From positions 1-14,448 of the forward strand of contig DAOWJC010000062.1 of the NCBI GenBank assembly GCA_030640595.1: a stretch of DNA of 14,448 nucleotides, in the 5' to 3' direction. Below are positions 1 through 7,235 of the stretch, piece after piece. Under the pieces are notes generated by a model. It was given only the letters and a program-made list of their open reading frames with translations. It was not told the origin of the DNA and did no database searches. Positions within the stretch are counted from its first letter, which is position 1. The number at the start of each line of letters is the position of its first letter. This DNA comes from Dehalococcoidia bacterium (GTDB lineage: Bacteria > Chloroflexota > Dehalococcoidia > Dehalococcoidales > DAOWJC01). The position numbers were made by a program, and so were the translations under genes.

Positions 1-200
1 AAGCCCTTCTCTGGCGAAGTTTTCACCTCGGGCTTCTCAACCGTTCTCTCTTCATCGCAGGCGACAATATAATGGGCTAACCGATTTTGCAGCTCATGCT
101 TATAGTTAGCCTGTGGCCATTGGGTAGGGAAGGCTTCGCGGTCAATCTCATTGACCTGGTCAATGTCTTCCTTTCGCATCAAACGCACATAATAAGGCAA
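1..200 (-). CDS. rimI: RimI-like GNAT N-acetyltransferase, N-terminal part only (runs off the window)
   Basis: The minus strand encodes about 66 residues reading YYVRLMRKEDIDQVNEID, then REAFPTQWP and LQNRLAHYIVACDEE. This is the opening beta-alpha-alpha segment of GNAT acetyltransferases of the RimI type, which acetylate the N-terminus of ribosomal protein S18 or related targets. An in-frame TAA at 228-230 bounds the start. I chose the TTG at 200-198 because AGAGG lies about 8 nt upstream; GTG at 188 and ATG at 179 are alternatives. The acetyl-CoA-binding motif would lie beyond the left edge, so the subfamily is not proven. A charged stretch after residue 53 (EERTVEKPEVKTSPEKG) looks like an insertion between strands. 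Confidence 0.6.
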   Translation of the reverse strand, partial: MPYYVRLMRKEDIDQVNEIDREAFPTQWPQANYKHELQNRLAHYIVACDEERTVEKPEVKTSPEKG

Positions 201-252
201 GCCTTCATCCTCTTTATGAATATTTTCTTATCAAAGGTTCGCTCTTAAAATT

Positions 253-261
253 ATTGTAGCA
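253..261 (-). promoter_or_regulatory. extended -10 promoter for the RimI-like gene
   Basis: Read on the minus strand this is TGC followed by TACAAT, an extended -10 element with no convincing -35. It would start transcription near 246, about 45 nt before the TTG start of the acetyltransferase gene, and lies downstream of the terminator of the preceding gene. Confidence 0.35.
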
Positions 262-280
262 CATTCCATAGGCATGTGGG

Positions 281-314
281 CAAAATAAAGGGGAACCCCA
301 CTTGGAGGCTCCCC
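281..314 (-). terminator. intrinsic terminator after the exported-protein gene
   Basis: On the minus strand GGGGA-CC pairs with GG-TCCCC across a short loop, with one mismatch, and is followed directly by TTTATTTTG. It lies about 30 bp beyond the stop of the gene ending at 344 and separates that transcript from the RimI-like gene. Confidence 0.7.
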
Positions 315-343
315 ATTATTATTCCATGGGTTCCTAGGACAAC

Positions 344-919
344 TCAGTCAGCCAGTTCAGGTGCCGCTGACCCTTGCCATCCTCTGGGGACAGCCATCAT
401 TTGCTGGCCACGTATGGCTTGGTGGATGCGAGCACGCAGAAACAGGCAGTTCTGAGTCTCCAGCCTATTTTGCCATCGCTCCATAATCCTGTTCGCGGCT
501 TGGCCAAACGCCTCCTTACTCATCCCTCGCTGAGCGCTCCACATATGGCGGTGGATTAAGGCTTTGTTGAAGAAACAGCCTGGGGTCAGGCAGTCTATGC
601 CCTCTGGTCTCTGCTCCCACCATTCTCTAATTTCGTCGGCTTCCTGTTGAGTAATGAGCCCGTCTTCCACGGCTTTATCAAGATACCTGATAAAAGCCTC
701 GTCTCTTATTTCCTGCCGCGCCTGCTCAAAGGCGCTGGCTAGCTCCTCCCCGGTAATGCCTAAATTCTCGGCGACCCTGGCGAGAAGACCATTGTCACCT
801 GTTGTGTTTGATGTTGGCGCAGACCCATCATCTGCCATCACCGCGGCTGCGCCACCTACTGTCAGCAAGACTACAGCTACCAATACTGACACAAGAACCT
901 TTACTTTTTTGGACATCAC
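344..919 (-). CDS. small exported helical protein of unknown function
   Basis: 191 residues. Residues 3-29 are a signal peptide or membrane anchor (basic MSKKVK, then a hydrophobic run to AAAVMAD). After a Ser/Thr-rich linker comes a helical region, about 44-105, with LLARVAENLGITGEELASA and LDKAVEDGLITQQEADEI. This is a pattern seen in exported bacterial proteins made of short helix pairs around a GLIT-type turn. The C-terminal half is basic and aromatic and has three cysteines (110, 115, 158). AGGAGGT precedes two adjacent starts, GTG at 919 and ATG at 916; either is possible. It lies 102 bp downstream of the anti-sigma gene on the same strand and ends in a terminator, so it may be part of the sigma operon or its target. 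No enzymatic function is apparent. Confidence 0.75.
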   Translation of the reverse strand: MMSKKVKVLVSVLVAVVLLTVGGAAAVMADDGSAPTSNTTGDNGLLARVAENLGITGEELASAFEQARQEIRDEAFIRYLDKAVEDGLITQQEADEIREWWEQRPEGIDCLTPGCFFNKALIHRHMWSAQRGMSKEAFGQAANRIMERWQNRLETQNCLFLRARIHQAIRGQQMMAVPRGWQGSAAPELAD

Positions 920-1021
920 TTTTTACCTCCTTTGGCTAAATTTCTTTCCACTAATATATAACGAAAAAAGTCGCCATTTGGTTAGCAGTGAGTTTAAGAT
1001 ATTTTGAAAATTGGTTTGTGG

Positions 1022-1852
1022 CTAATCTAAAGCCTCAAGGGCTTTCTTATAGTTGGCTACCGATGCAGCAATCGCCCGGCGCAGGGCAGGCTTGGCTGAT
1101 TCCGGGGCTGTCTTCAGTACAGCGCGGAGAGCCTGGGGATGCTCAGCAGCGTAGCCAGATAAAATCACCCTCAGCTTAGCCTGTTTATTAACCTTAATGC
1201 CTTCATCCCTACCGCCCCTAGTTTGCTCAGATGGCGCCGGTGCTGAGGGTGGTGGCGCCAGAAGCACGCCAGCCTCTTTCTTTTGGGTTGTAGCCAGAAC
1301 AGCAACTCTTACCAGGTAGGAATTCAATCGCTGGGTGACCCTCTCCACCTGCTCCGGTTTGCCCTTATTAGCTACATAAACTATCTCAGCCACTCTCTTA
1401 TCCGCCAGCTTAGCATACAGTTCTGCCTTGCCTAGAGCTGAGGGGGTTAGTGCCAGTTGCACCTGCTCTGTAGCCAGCTTCACCTGATAAAGGGGATTAT
1501 CGGGCATGCTGTTACCAGCCGCGACTACCGTGCTACCCCCAGCCAACAGCAGGACAAGAACTATAGCCACTACCGTTGCCCACCGCGGCTGCCAGCCAAA
1601 GACGGGGATTCTTCTCTTCTGTTCTATCTCCTGGAGTGCCGAGTGAAACTGGTATCTGGCTTTGGCCCTGAACTCAGGGTGAGGTTGGATAGCTGATGCT
1701 TGCTTAGTAACCAGGGCTGTCTGGAGCAATGGCTCAAGCTCATCTCCCTGCTCAGGATAGCTCTGAAGGCACTGCTCTATAGTCTCGCCCTTAATCAGCA
1801 GTCGCTCCAGGCATTCATCAAGAATATCATTAAATTTTCTGCTCTTCTTCAT
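1022..1852 (-). CDS. DUF5667-type membrane-bound anti-sigma factor
   Basis: 276 residues. The N-terminal 80 residues form a cytoplasmic helical region (FNDILDECLERLLIKGETIEQCLQ, broken by SYPEQGDELEPLL) of the kind that binds a sigma factor. One transmembrane segment follows (about 91-111, VVAIVLVLLLAGGSTVVAA). The outer part begins SMPDNPLYQVKLATEQ and continues LTPSALGKAELYAKLADKRVAE, the hallmark of DUF5667 domains found next to ECF sigma genes in Chloroflexota. A proline/alanine-rich linker (about 199-208) precedes a basic helical tail. Its ATG is 4 bp after the sigma stop codon, so the two are translationally linked. The inferred role is to hold the sigma factor at the membrane until an envelope signal arrives. 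The domain assignment is from memory of the family; the partner relation is inferred from position. Confidence 0.8.
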   Translation of the reverse strand: MKKSRKFNDILDECLERLLIKGETIEQCLQSYPEQGDELEPLLQTALVTKQASAIQPHPEFRAKARYQFHSALQEIEQKRRIPVFGWQPRWATVVAIVLVLLLAGGSTVVAAGNSMPDNPLYQVKLATEQVQLALTPSALGKAELYAKLADKRVAEIVYVANKGKPEQVERVTQRLNSYLVRVAVLATTQKKEAGVLLAPPPSAPAPSEQTRGGRDEGIKVNKQAKLRVILSGYAAEHPQALRAVLKTAPESAKPALRRAIAASVANYKKALEALD

Positions 1853-1856
1853 CGTC

Positions 1857-2390
1857 TTACGTCCCCGATAACGCTTTACGCAAGGCTACTATTGCGCTGT
1901 GCTGCAGTGCCTTTACCGCTCCCTGGCTTTTGCCCATAACCTTGGCCACCTCGGCAGTCGATAGTTCACCGGAAAAACGCAGGGCAATTACCTCGCGCTG
2001 TGCCTTGGTCAGCCGCTTGGTGGCTGATACTAGCTGGTCAATATCCAGCCTGTGCTCAGCCACTAACTGGGGATTACTATTACTGCTTGCCTGTGATTCG
2101 TCAAGAGGGACGGTAGCCCGCTTTGCTTTCTTTCTCAGGTAGTCGACCACCTGGTTATGAGCAATACGAAATAGCCAGGCTGAGAAGGGTATGCCCTTCC
2201 ATTTAAAGGAAGAGATAGACTGAAGGGCATTGAGAAAGACCTGCTGAGTCATATCCTCTGCCTCCGTCTTGTCCCCTATTCTGAGAGCCACATAACGATA
2301 AATCCTATCGAAGTGCTGCTCGTATAGCTGGGTGAAAGCCTCCTGGTCTCGCTGTTGTGCCCGGCGGACAAGGCTCTCCTCATCTTGCAC
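1857..2390 (-). CDS. ECF-type RNA polymerase sigma factor
   Basis: About 177 residues from a GTG at 2390-2388, preceded by GGTGGGGGG at a good distance; a TTG at 2429 would add 13 residues with no better ribosome site. Sigma region 2 spans about residues 18-88 and includes AEDMTQQVFLNAL and FSAWLFRIAHNQVVDYLRK, the core-binding and -10 recognition parts. Region 4 spans about 118-172 (LTKAQREVIALRFSGELS, then AEVAKVMGKSQGAVKALQ), the -35-binding helix-turn-helix. There is no region 1.1 or 3, as expected for group 4 sigma factors. It is cotranscribed with the DUF5667 anti-sigma gene. The leader carries a 7-bp inverted repeat (ACCGGCT at 2404-2410, AGCCGGT at 2435-2441) whose downstream arm abuts the ribosome site and could modulate translation. 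Confidence 0.92.
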   Translation of the reverse strand: MQDEESLVRRAQQRDQEAFTQLYEQHFDRIYRYVALRIGDKTEAEDMTQQVFLNALQSISSFKWKGIPFSAWLFRIAHNQVVDYLRKKAKRATVPLDESQASSNSNPQLVAEHRLDIDQLVSATKRLTKAQREVIALRFSGELSTAEVAKVMGKSQGAVKALQHSAIVALRKALSGT

Positions 2391-2459
2391 CTGACAACCC
2401 CCCACCGGCTTAACCTTATACCAAATCAAGGCTTAGCCGGTAATATGGTGTTACCCTGT

Positions 2460-2520
2460 GCATATAAGGTATTGACGAATGTACATTAAGTATTATACAA
2501 TCATCATGTACCCTATATGC
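2460..2520. repeat. inverted repeat bracketing the integrase promoter
   Basis: GCATATAAGGTA (2460-2471) is the complement of TACCCTATATGC (2509-2520) at 11 of 12 positions. Between them lie the palindrome AATGTACATT (2478-2487) and the integrase -35 and -10 boxes. The layout fits operator sites for autoregulation or recombinase arm-binding sites next to an attachment core. Which of these it is cannot be decided from sequence alone. Confidence 0.5.
2472..2499 (+). promoter_or_regulatory. integrase promoter
   Basis: TTGACG (2472-2477), 16 bp, TATACA (2494-2499). The spacer begins with the palindrome AATGTACATT, suggesting repression by a bound protein. Transcription would start near 2506, about 50 nt before the integrase start. 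The same A/T-rich segment reads TATAAT on the minus strand and could serve the divergent sigma gene. Confidence 0.55.
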
Positions 2521-2557
2521 TATAACGATTATAAGTCGAAAAGGATAGGTGGAGCAA

Positions 2558-3622
2558 ATGAAAACATTGGATGTTCTTAGAGAAGTGCTGGCTGGTAAAA
2601 GGATGAGTGAGAGTAGTAAGAGGAATTATGAAGCTGTGTTTGGTTCGCTTAATAAGTTTTCGGAAGAATTTCCGGTAAAGTCTGTTGAAGTTAATAAATG
2701 GTTGGTTAGTCTGAAAGGGTATAGTGATACGACAGTAAGGCTGTGGTTCACTATATTGAGGAATGCGTGCGATTATATGGAAGCAAATTTTGAAATACCT
2801 AATCCATGTAAAGCGGTGGAAAGTCCGGGAGTTAAGAAACGTAAGAGAAGGTATTTTAAGGCTGAGGAGATAGTGAGGATATTGCAAGCGTGTAAAGGTG
2901 ATTTGGAGTATGCGTTGGTTATGACACTGGTTGATAGTGGTAGTAGGGTAGGTGGTTTGGCTGGATTGAGAGGTAGAGATATTGGAGATGGTTGGTTAAG
3001 TGTTAGAGAGAAGACTGGTGAGAGGCGGTATCGGCTTGATGCCAGGCTTTGTGAGGTGTTGAGAAGGTTGGCTGGTGGTGATAATAGCATGGTATTCGGT
3101 TCAAGTGATAAGGCGTTGAGTATGAGGGTTATCAGGATATGCAGGCGAGCCGGCCTGAAAGGTGAAAAGCTAGGTCCTCACACGTTAAGGCATAGTTCAG
3201 CGTCTTTGGTGGCTGAAGAGACAAAGAATGTGATGGCGGTAAAAGCGTTCTTACAGCATGATAATATCCAGACGAGCATGATTTATATACATGATGTTGA
3301 AGAGGAGATACAGAAGAGCATATCACCATTAAAGTTGGTTGCGGATAAAGTAACTGAGAGTGGAATGTACGAACAGAAGCAATTGCCTATGAAGGCAGGT
3401 TTGGCTATTGCTGAAGTAATCGAAGATAGTGGAATAGATGAGATTGTTGGTGATATGTTTCCTGAGATTAGTGAAGATGTAGCGGTTAGACCCTTGCTTA
3501 AAAGAGAAGACCTAGTGTTGATAAGGAAGGGTTTTGTGGAGCTGGCTGTAAAAGGGCGATATAGTGGCGATGTAGGTAAGGCTAGGGAATTAATGAAGCG
3601 GATGCTTCGTAGAGTAAAGTAA
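2558..3622 (+). CDS. tyrosine recombinase (phage-type integrase)
   Basis: About 354 residues from the ATG at 2558 (GGTGGAG just upstream); an in-frame GTG at 2549 would add three. Counting from that GTG, residues 12-90 form a SAM-like core-binding domain (MSESSKRNYEAVFGSLNKF). The catalytic domain follows with the full set of residues: Arg133 (SGSRVGGLAGL), Lys155 (REKTGERR), His211 and Arg214 (HTLRHSSASL), His237 (FLQHDNIQTS) and nucleophile Tyr246 (MIYIHD). It should therefore cut and rejoin DNA. A tail of roughly 95 residues beyond the usual end of the fold (264-357) is unassigned. The coding strand is strikingly purine- and G-rich, with many AGG, AGA and GTT codons, unlike flanking genes, which supports transfer. 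It probably integrates and excises the element that contains it. Confidence 0.9.
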   Translation: MKTLDVLREVLAGKRMSESSKRNYEAVFGSLNKFSEEFPVKSVEVNKWLVSLKGYSDTTVRLWFTILRNACDYMEANFEIPNPCKAVESPGVKKRKRRYFKAEEIVRILQACKGDLEYALVMTLVDSGSRVGGLAGLRGRDIGDGWLSVREKTGERRYRLDARLCEVLRRLAGGDNSMVFGSSDKALSMRVIRICRRAGLKGEKLGPHTLRHSSASLVAEETKNVMAVKAFLQHDNIQTSMIYIHDVEEEIQKSISPLKLVADKVTESGMYEQKQLPMKAGLAIAEVIEDSGIDEIVGDMFPEISEDVAVRPLLKREDLVLIRKGFVELAVKGRYSGDVGKARELMKRMLRRVK

Positions 3623-3784
3623 GGTAGGCTGATTAAAAGATACAGGTCTATTATGCCACCTAATACCTCTGAATAGCTGGAGATGTAATTCTGTTTGCTT
3701 CTTTGAACCTATTTAGTGCCTTGCAGCACCGTTTAGTATCGTTACATGGCAAACAGTTAGTTAGCAAAATTATGCTTGAAAAAC

Positions 3785-3813
3785 TTTCGATTTATGTACA
3801 GCTATGTTATAAT
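3785..3813 (+). promoter_or_regulatory. promoter of the five-gene accessory operon
   Basis: TTTCGA (3785-3790), 17 bp, then a perfect TATAAT (3808-3813) preceded by TGT, an extended -10. The spacer holds ATGTACA (3794-3800), 14 bp upstream of the -10; the integrase promoter has ATGTACA 15 bp upstream of its -10. The rest of the 283-bp gap between the integrase and the AAA+ gene shows nothing else I can support. Confidence 0.65.
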
Positions 3814-3905
3814 CACCTGTCGAGAGAAGATTTTTGCTGCAGTTTATTAGAGTTACTTATCAGGTATTTTTATTACTGAAAGAAGAGAAGTAGGCGACAA
3901 TCAAA

Positions 3906-4691
3906 ATGTTTAATGAGTTGGAAAAAAGATTGGTGTACCAGCGAGTGTCGCAAATCCCGAAGATAGATATAATATCGGACAACAAGGCGATCTATCGCAA
4001 GTGCCTTGGAGTTTTGAAACACTTCTTTACGGTGGGTGTGGGATCGGGCGCTGCTATGAAGGGTTTCCTGTTTGAAGGTCCGCCTGGTACTGGCAAAACA
4101 CAGCTGGTAAAGCAAATTGCTAGAGAATTTGGTGTGTGGACCCAGTCAGGGAAAGATGAACCTTTTCTTTTATTCCTAGACGGAGCGAGTATTGCTTCTC
4201 CCAGATGGGGGGAGGCTGAGACGATTGTGGAACAGGTTTTTTCATTTGGGTCGGTGCTGTCAAAGCGGGAGAGAATTGATAATCCTAAAGTGATATTACT
4301 TTTTGACGACATAGAGTCGCTTATGCTCGCGCGTAGTTCAGAAATTGCTAAAGAGTGGCATTTTTCGATAAATGCAGTGTTGTTTCATCAGCTGGATTTG
4401 GTTGATCCAAGTAAAACTTTTGTCTTTGCAACTACGAATAGACCAGATTTGGTTGATGAGGCATTAAGGGATAGGCTTTATTCAATACCATTTAGTCTAC
4501 CAAGCAGAGAATCACTGATTGAGATAGCACGATACCAACTAAGGGCGATGGGCGATATACGTGAACAACATCAAGCTGAAATTCTGAAGGCGATCGAAGA
4601 TGAGCTAGACCGGCGAAAATCACTAACGATTAGAGATGTAGAAAGACTAGTGGTTATGGAGTGTGTTGAAAGGGGGGCGTTGGAGATATGA
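3906..4691 (+). CDS. AAA+ ATPase resembling TRIP13/Pch2
   Basis: 261 residues, a single AAA+ module. Walker A is GPPGTGKT (58-65). Walker B is ILLFDDIES (130-138), with Asp-Asp instead of Asp-Glu. Sensor 1 is in FATTNRPDLV (Asn178), followed by EALRDRL with candidate arginine fingers Arg188 and Arg190. The segment INAVLFHQLD before sensor 1, and the helical lid after PFSLPSRESLIEIA, recall the TRIP13/Pch2 branch of classical AAA proteins, which remodel partners such as HORMA proteins; no HORMA gene is present here. The ribosome site is weak. The stop codon overlaps the next start (ATGA), so translation is coupled. It is first in the operon and probably remodels or loads one of the proteins encoded downstream. 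The family branch is my inference; ATPase activity is well supported. Confidence 0.85.
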   Translation: MFNELEKRLVYQRVSQIPKIDIISDNKAIYRKCLGVLKHFFTVGVGSGAAMKGFLFEGPPGTGKTQLVKQIAREFGVWTQSGKDEPFLLFLDGASIASPRWGEAETIVEQVFSFGSVLSKRERIDNPKVILLFDDIESLMLARSSEIAKEWHFSINAVLFHQLDLVDPSKTFVFATTNRPDLVDEALRDRLYSIPFSLPSRESLIEIARYQLRAMGDIREQHQAEILKAIEDELDRRKSLTIRDVERLVVMECVERGALEI

Positions 4692-5194
4692 ATTATGAGG
4701 AAGGGGAACTGAACATTGGAGGGGAAAAGCAATATGTTCTGGTGATGGTGAGTGCTATTGAGACGGGGGAAGTAAAAAGCTGGTTAGCTGATTTCCTAGC
4801 GAGTGCACGGCTTGAAGCAGTGTTAACGGCTGAGATCAGAGGAAGACCGCCTATAGAGCAATCGGTCGGCTTGGTGGCACTATTGAAGTTTGATACTAAT
4901 CCGCAAATGAAAGCAACGATGAGAAAGATGGCCGCCGAGTTGGGACAGTATGATAAATGGTCATTTGATTTCATGAAAGCAAATTGGATAGACATGCATG
5001 AAGATATGAAGGCAAGTGCACAGAACGAGAGTACACGCTTGGTGAATGTTGACGGGCGAATTACATTTAGAGGTCAGAGATACCGCATAAGCAAACGTTT
5101 GCGCGGTGGATATGTTGAAGTTTCACTGAAAAATGGAAATCTGAATGTGTACCACGGGGGCGTTCTAGTGAAAACACTCAAACTTCGTAGTTAG
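4688..5194 (+). CDS. unknown protein with C-terminal transposase/integrase-type beta-barrel
   Basis: 168 residues, starting inside the stop codon of the AAA+ gene. Residues 1-110 are not recognised: a short beta-like start (KQYVLVMVSAIETGEVKSW), then a mostly helical stretch including RGRPPIEQSVGLVALLKF and KWSFDFMKANW. Residues 119-167 (VNVDGRITFRGQRYRISKRL, then GGYVEVSLKNGNLNV and HGGVLVKTLKL) match the small beta-barrel that ends Mu, IS21 and IS481-type transposases and binds DNA there. No DDE catalytic domain is present, so this is not a transposase but may be a fragment reused as a DNA-binding adaptor. Coupled translation with the AAA+ gene suggests the two proteins interact. Domain assignment rests on pattern recognition only. 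Confidence 0.7.
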   Translation: MNYEEGELNIGGEKQYVLVMVSAIETGEVKSWLADFLASARLEAVLTAEIRGRPPIEQSVGLVALLKFDTNPQMKATMRKMAAELGQYDKWSFDFMKANWIDMHEDMKASAQNESTRLVNVDGRITFRGQRYRISKRLRGGYVEVSLKNGNLNVYHGGVLVKTLKLRS

Positions 5195-5204
5195 GAGGGA
5201 CACA

Positions 5205-5357
5205 ATGCTGAAAGAAGAGGAGAAGCAATTATTGGAGCGTATAGTTTCTGAGAACCCAGAAAAATCGAAGCTACAGCAAGAACTGCAAAGGTTAATTAAT
5301 AGGATGATGGATGAAATCATAGAGAGGGAGGGTCAAGCAGATGAAGGCAACGCTTAA
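5205..5357 (+). CDS. 50-residue charged helical protein
   Basis: A short reading frame beginning MLKEEEKQLLERIVSENPEK, then SKLQQELQRLINRMMDEIIE, and ending GQADEGNA. It has an excellent ribosome site (GGAGG, 6 nt before ATG), starts 10 bp after the upstream stop and overlaps the next gene by 17 bp in another frame. Spacing and ribosome site make it a real gene despite its size. Heptad-like leucine spacing and very high Lys/Glu content predict one or two amphipathic helices, so it may be a small subunit that binds the coiled coil or AAA+ partner. I recognise no family. Confidence 0.75.
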   Translation: MLKEEEKQLLERIVSENPEKSKLQQELQRLINRMMDEIIEREGQADEGNA

Positions 5358-7230
5358 TTTACAGAACATTGCCGGTTTTAGAGGAGTAAAGCAGGTTGAA
5401 TTTGAGAAGGGTGTACTAAATGAGGTAATAGCGGGTAATGCCAGAGGGAAAACCTCAATAAGTCGTGCTTTAGGTACTGTATTAAGCGGATTATTAACTC
5501 ATGATGAAATAATCGGAGACGCCAGGAAACAAGGGATTTCGAGAGAAAGTCTTCAAAACATTTATGAGAAAGATGCTGAGGTGTCACTATCATACGACGG
5601 ACAAGAACAAAAATGGTACATGAAGAGTGATGGCAGCTTTGGGGGGACTAGGGGGGATCAGCGTTTTGTGGAAGCCGGCATGCTCACTCAGGAAGCTAGA
5701 AGCATTCGTCAGCTGACCGAGGGCAATTCAGATTTTTCCTGGGTAACAAGGCTGCTTTCCTATGCACAGTGGTATGCTATCGCCAAAGCATTCGTGGATT
5801 CCAAAATCACGAGTACCGAACAAGAGATTGAAAGAATAGCTAAGAGGCAAGAGACATTAGTTGAGGAGGATAGAAAGTTAAAGACAAAGAAGGACGAAAG
5901 GTTGAAGCTTGACCAAGAGAGAGACCAGCTTGCTCAAAAACTTGACGTCCAGAAGAGACAGCATGTAGAGAAAATCAAGTCGCTGGAATACCAAATCGAC
6001 CTGAGGAGACAGCGAATAGCGCAGTACGAGGCTGGCATTTCCGAGTCGGAACAACGTATCAAATATTTCAACGGAAGGCTGGAAAGCAGTGAAAAAAACC
6101 TGCAAGAAGTAAAACAAAAAGTTGATGGCATCGATTTGGATGCGATTAGAAAAGAGGTTCGTCAAAACGTTCCTGAAATAGACACTAAGATAGCAAGCTT
6201 GCGTTTAGAAGTAGATGCCTTGAGGGGAAAAAGGTCTACGCTGACTGACGCAAAAAATGTGCTCGCTCAGAGAGGTGAAACAGAAGGCTCATGTCCGGTA
6301 TGTGAGGTTTCCACTGTTACTTCCACCTTCCTTGATGAGAAAATAGGTGAGCTTAATAGGATAATTAGGAGCAAGGATAGCGAAATCCAAGAACTAGCTA
6401 GCCAAAGAACGAAGGAATTACAAAAGGAAGCTACGGCAGTAAGACAAATCAATGACCTAAACAAGATGATAAGCGACATACAGAAAGAGAAGAGAGAGTT
6501 AGAACTAAGAAAATCGACAGAAGAAAAAATGCTGGACGAATCAAACAAGGCTGTCGCCAACGTTGAGCACGAACAAGTTGATTTGAATACGGAGAAGGCA
6601 AAGTTAGAAGAAGAAACAGAACAGTGGGAAGCAGAGGTTCATGATGCATTACAGAGAATCGAAAGAAGTATTGAAGTAGTAGCTAAGGAAATAGCAGGCC
6701 AAACTAAAAAGATAAGAGAAAGTTCACTTGTTGATGTTAGGGAAATGCGCATGTCGTTCGATGAAGCTCAAAATGTGTGGCTGAAAGCACAGGACAAGTT
6801 ACAAGAGTGGAGGGAATACTTTGATCAAAGACAGCACGACCATGAGATGCGAGCTATTGCAGATTTCAACAAGAATATAAAAAGAGTTATGACTGATTTG
6901 GGATTCTCTGAATTTGACCAGATAGCTATTGACAAAGATGATAAACAACTCAAGATATTTCGGCCTGGCTTTGTGAGGCAACCTGTTGAATCACTCAGCA
7001 CCTCAGAGAAGTATTCAATAGCCATAGTGTTGCAGATAGCTCTTAAGGAAACCTATGTGCCAGAGATTCCCTTCTTTATAGTTGATGAGGTGATGGTCAG
7101 TTACGACGGTACAAGAACAGACAAAATCCTGGACTATCTTAGTGAAATGGCTCGGGGAAAAGGACTATACACTATTGTTACTCGACTCACAGAGAAAGGA
7201 GAGGAAGAAATAACTGTGAAAGTGAGGTGA
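5341..7230 (+). CDS. Rad50/SMC-like zinc-hook ATPase
   Basis: 629 residues. The N-terminal nucleotide-binding half has LNLQNIAGFRGVKQVEFEKG and a Walker A variant AGNARGKTS (31-39), with Ala replacing the usual first Gly. About 155-310 and 330-500 are long charged coiled coils. They flank GSCPVCE (Cys318, Cys321), a CxxC zinc hook like that of Rad50, DndD and Lamassu-type LmuB. The C-terminal half carries a signature loop SLSTSEKYS (551-559; usual form LSGGE), Walker B FFIVDEV (578-584) with both acidic residues, and TIVTRL where most ABC ATPases have a His switch. Expected behaviour is ATP-driven dimerisation around DNA with hook-mediated bridging. GGAGG precedes its ATG. No nuclease gene of the Mre11/SbcD type is adjacent. 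The altered loops and SE signature recall archaeal SMC-related proteins; that link is tentative. Confidence 0.88.
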   Translation: MKATLNLQNIAGFRGVKQVEFEKGVLNEVIAGNARGKTSISRALGTVLSGLLTHDEIIGDARKQGISRESLQNIYEKDAEVSLSYDGQEQKWYMKSDGSFGGTRGDQRFVEAGMLTQEARSIRQLTEGNSDFSWVTRLLSYAQWYAIAKAFVDSKITSTEQEIERIAKRQETLVEEDRKLKTKKDERLKLDQERDQLAQKLDVQKRQHVEKIKSLEYQIDLRRQRIAQYEAGISESEQRIKYFNGRLESSEKNLQEVKQKVDGIDLDAIRKEVRQNVPEIDTKIASLRLEVDALRGKRSTLTDAKNVLAQRGETEGSCPVCEVSTVTSTFLDEKIGELNRIIRSKDSEIQELASQRTKELQKEATAVRQINDLNKMISDIQKEKRELELRKSTEEKMLDESNKAVANVEHEQVDLNTEKAKLEEETEQWEAEVHDALQRIERSIEVVAKEIAGQTKKIRESSLVDVREMRMSFDEAQNVWLKAQDKLQEWREYFDQRQHDHEMRAIADFNKNIKRVMTDLGFSEFDQIAIDKDDKQLKIFRPGFVRQPVESLSTSEKYSIAIVLQIALKETYVPEIPFFIVDEVMVSYDGTRTDKILDYLSEMARGKGLYTIVTRLTEKGEEEITVKVR

Positions 7231-7235
7231 GGTAG

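Noticed and set aside
654..1007. Plus-strand open frame opposite the exported-protein gene.
   Set aside because: The minus-strand frame has a signal peptide, ribosome site and terminator; this one has none.
3906..4691. AAA+ gene next to a transposase-like domain as an IstA/IstB or TnsC-type transposon.
   Set aside because: The ATPase is of the TRIP13-like type, not IstB/TnsC, and no DDE catalytic domain or terminal repeats are visible.
4688..5357. Similarity of layout (AAA+, mid-size protein, tiny protein) to the DUF1257/DUF2997 gene clusters.
   Set aside because: Neither small protein shows sequence patterns of DUF1257 or DUF2997.
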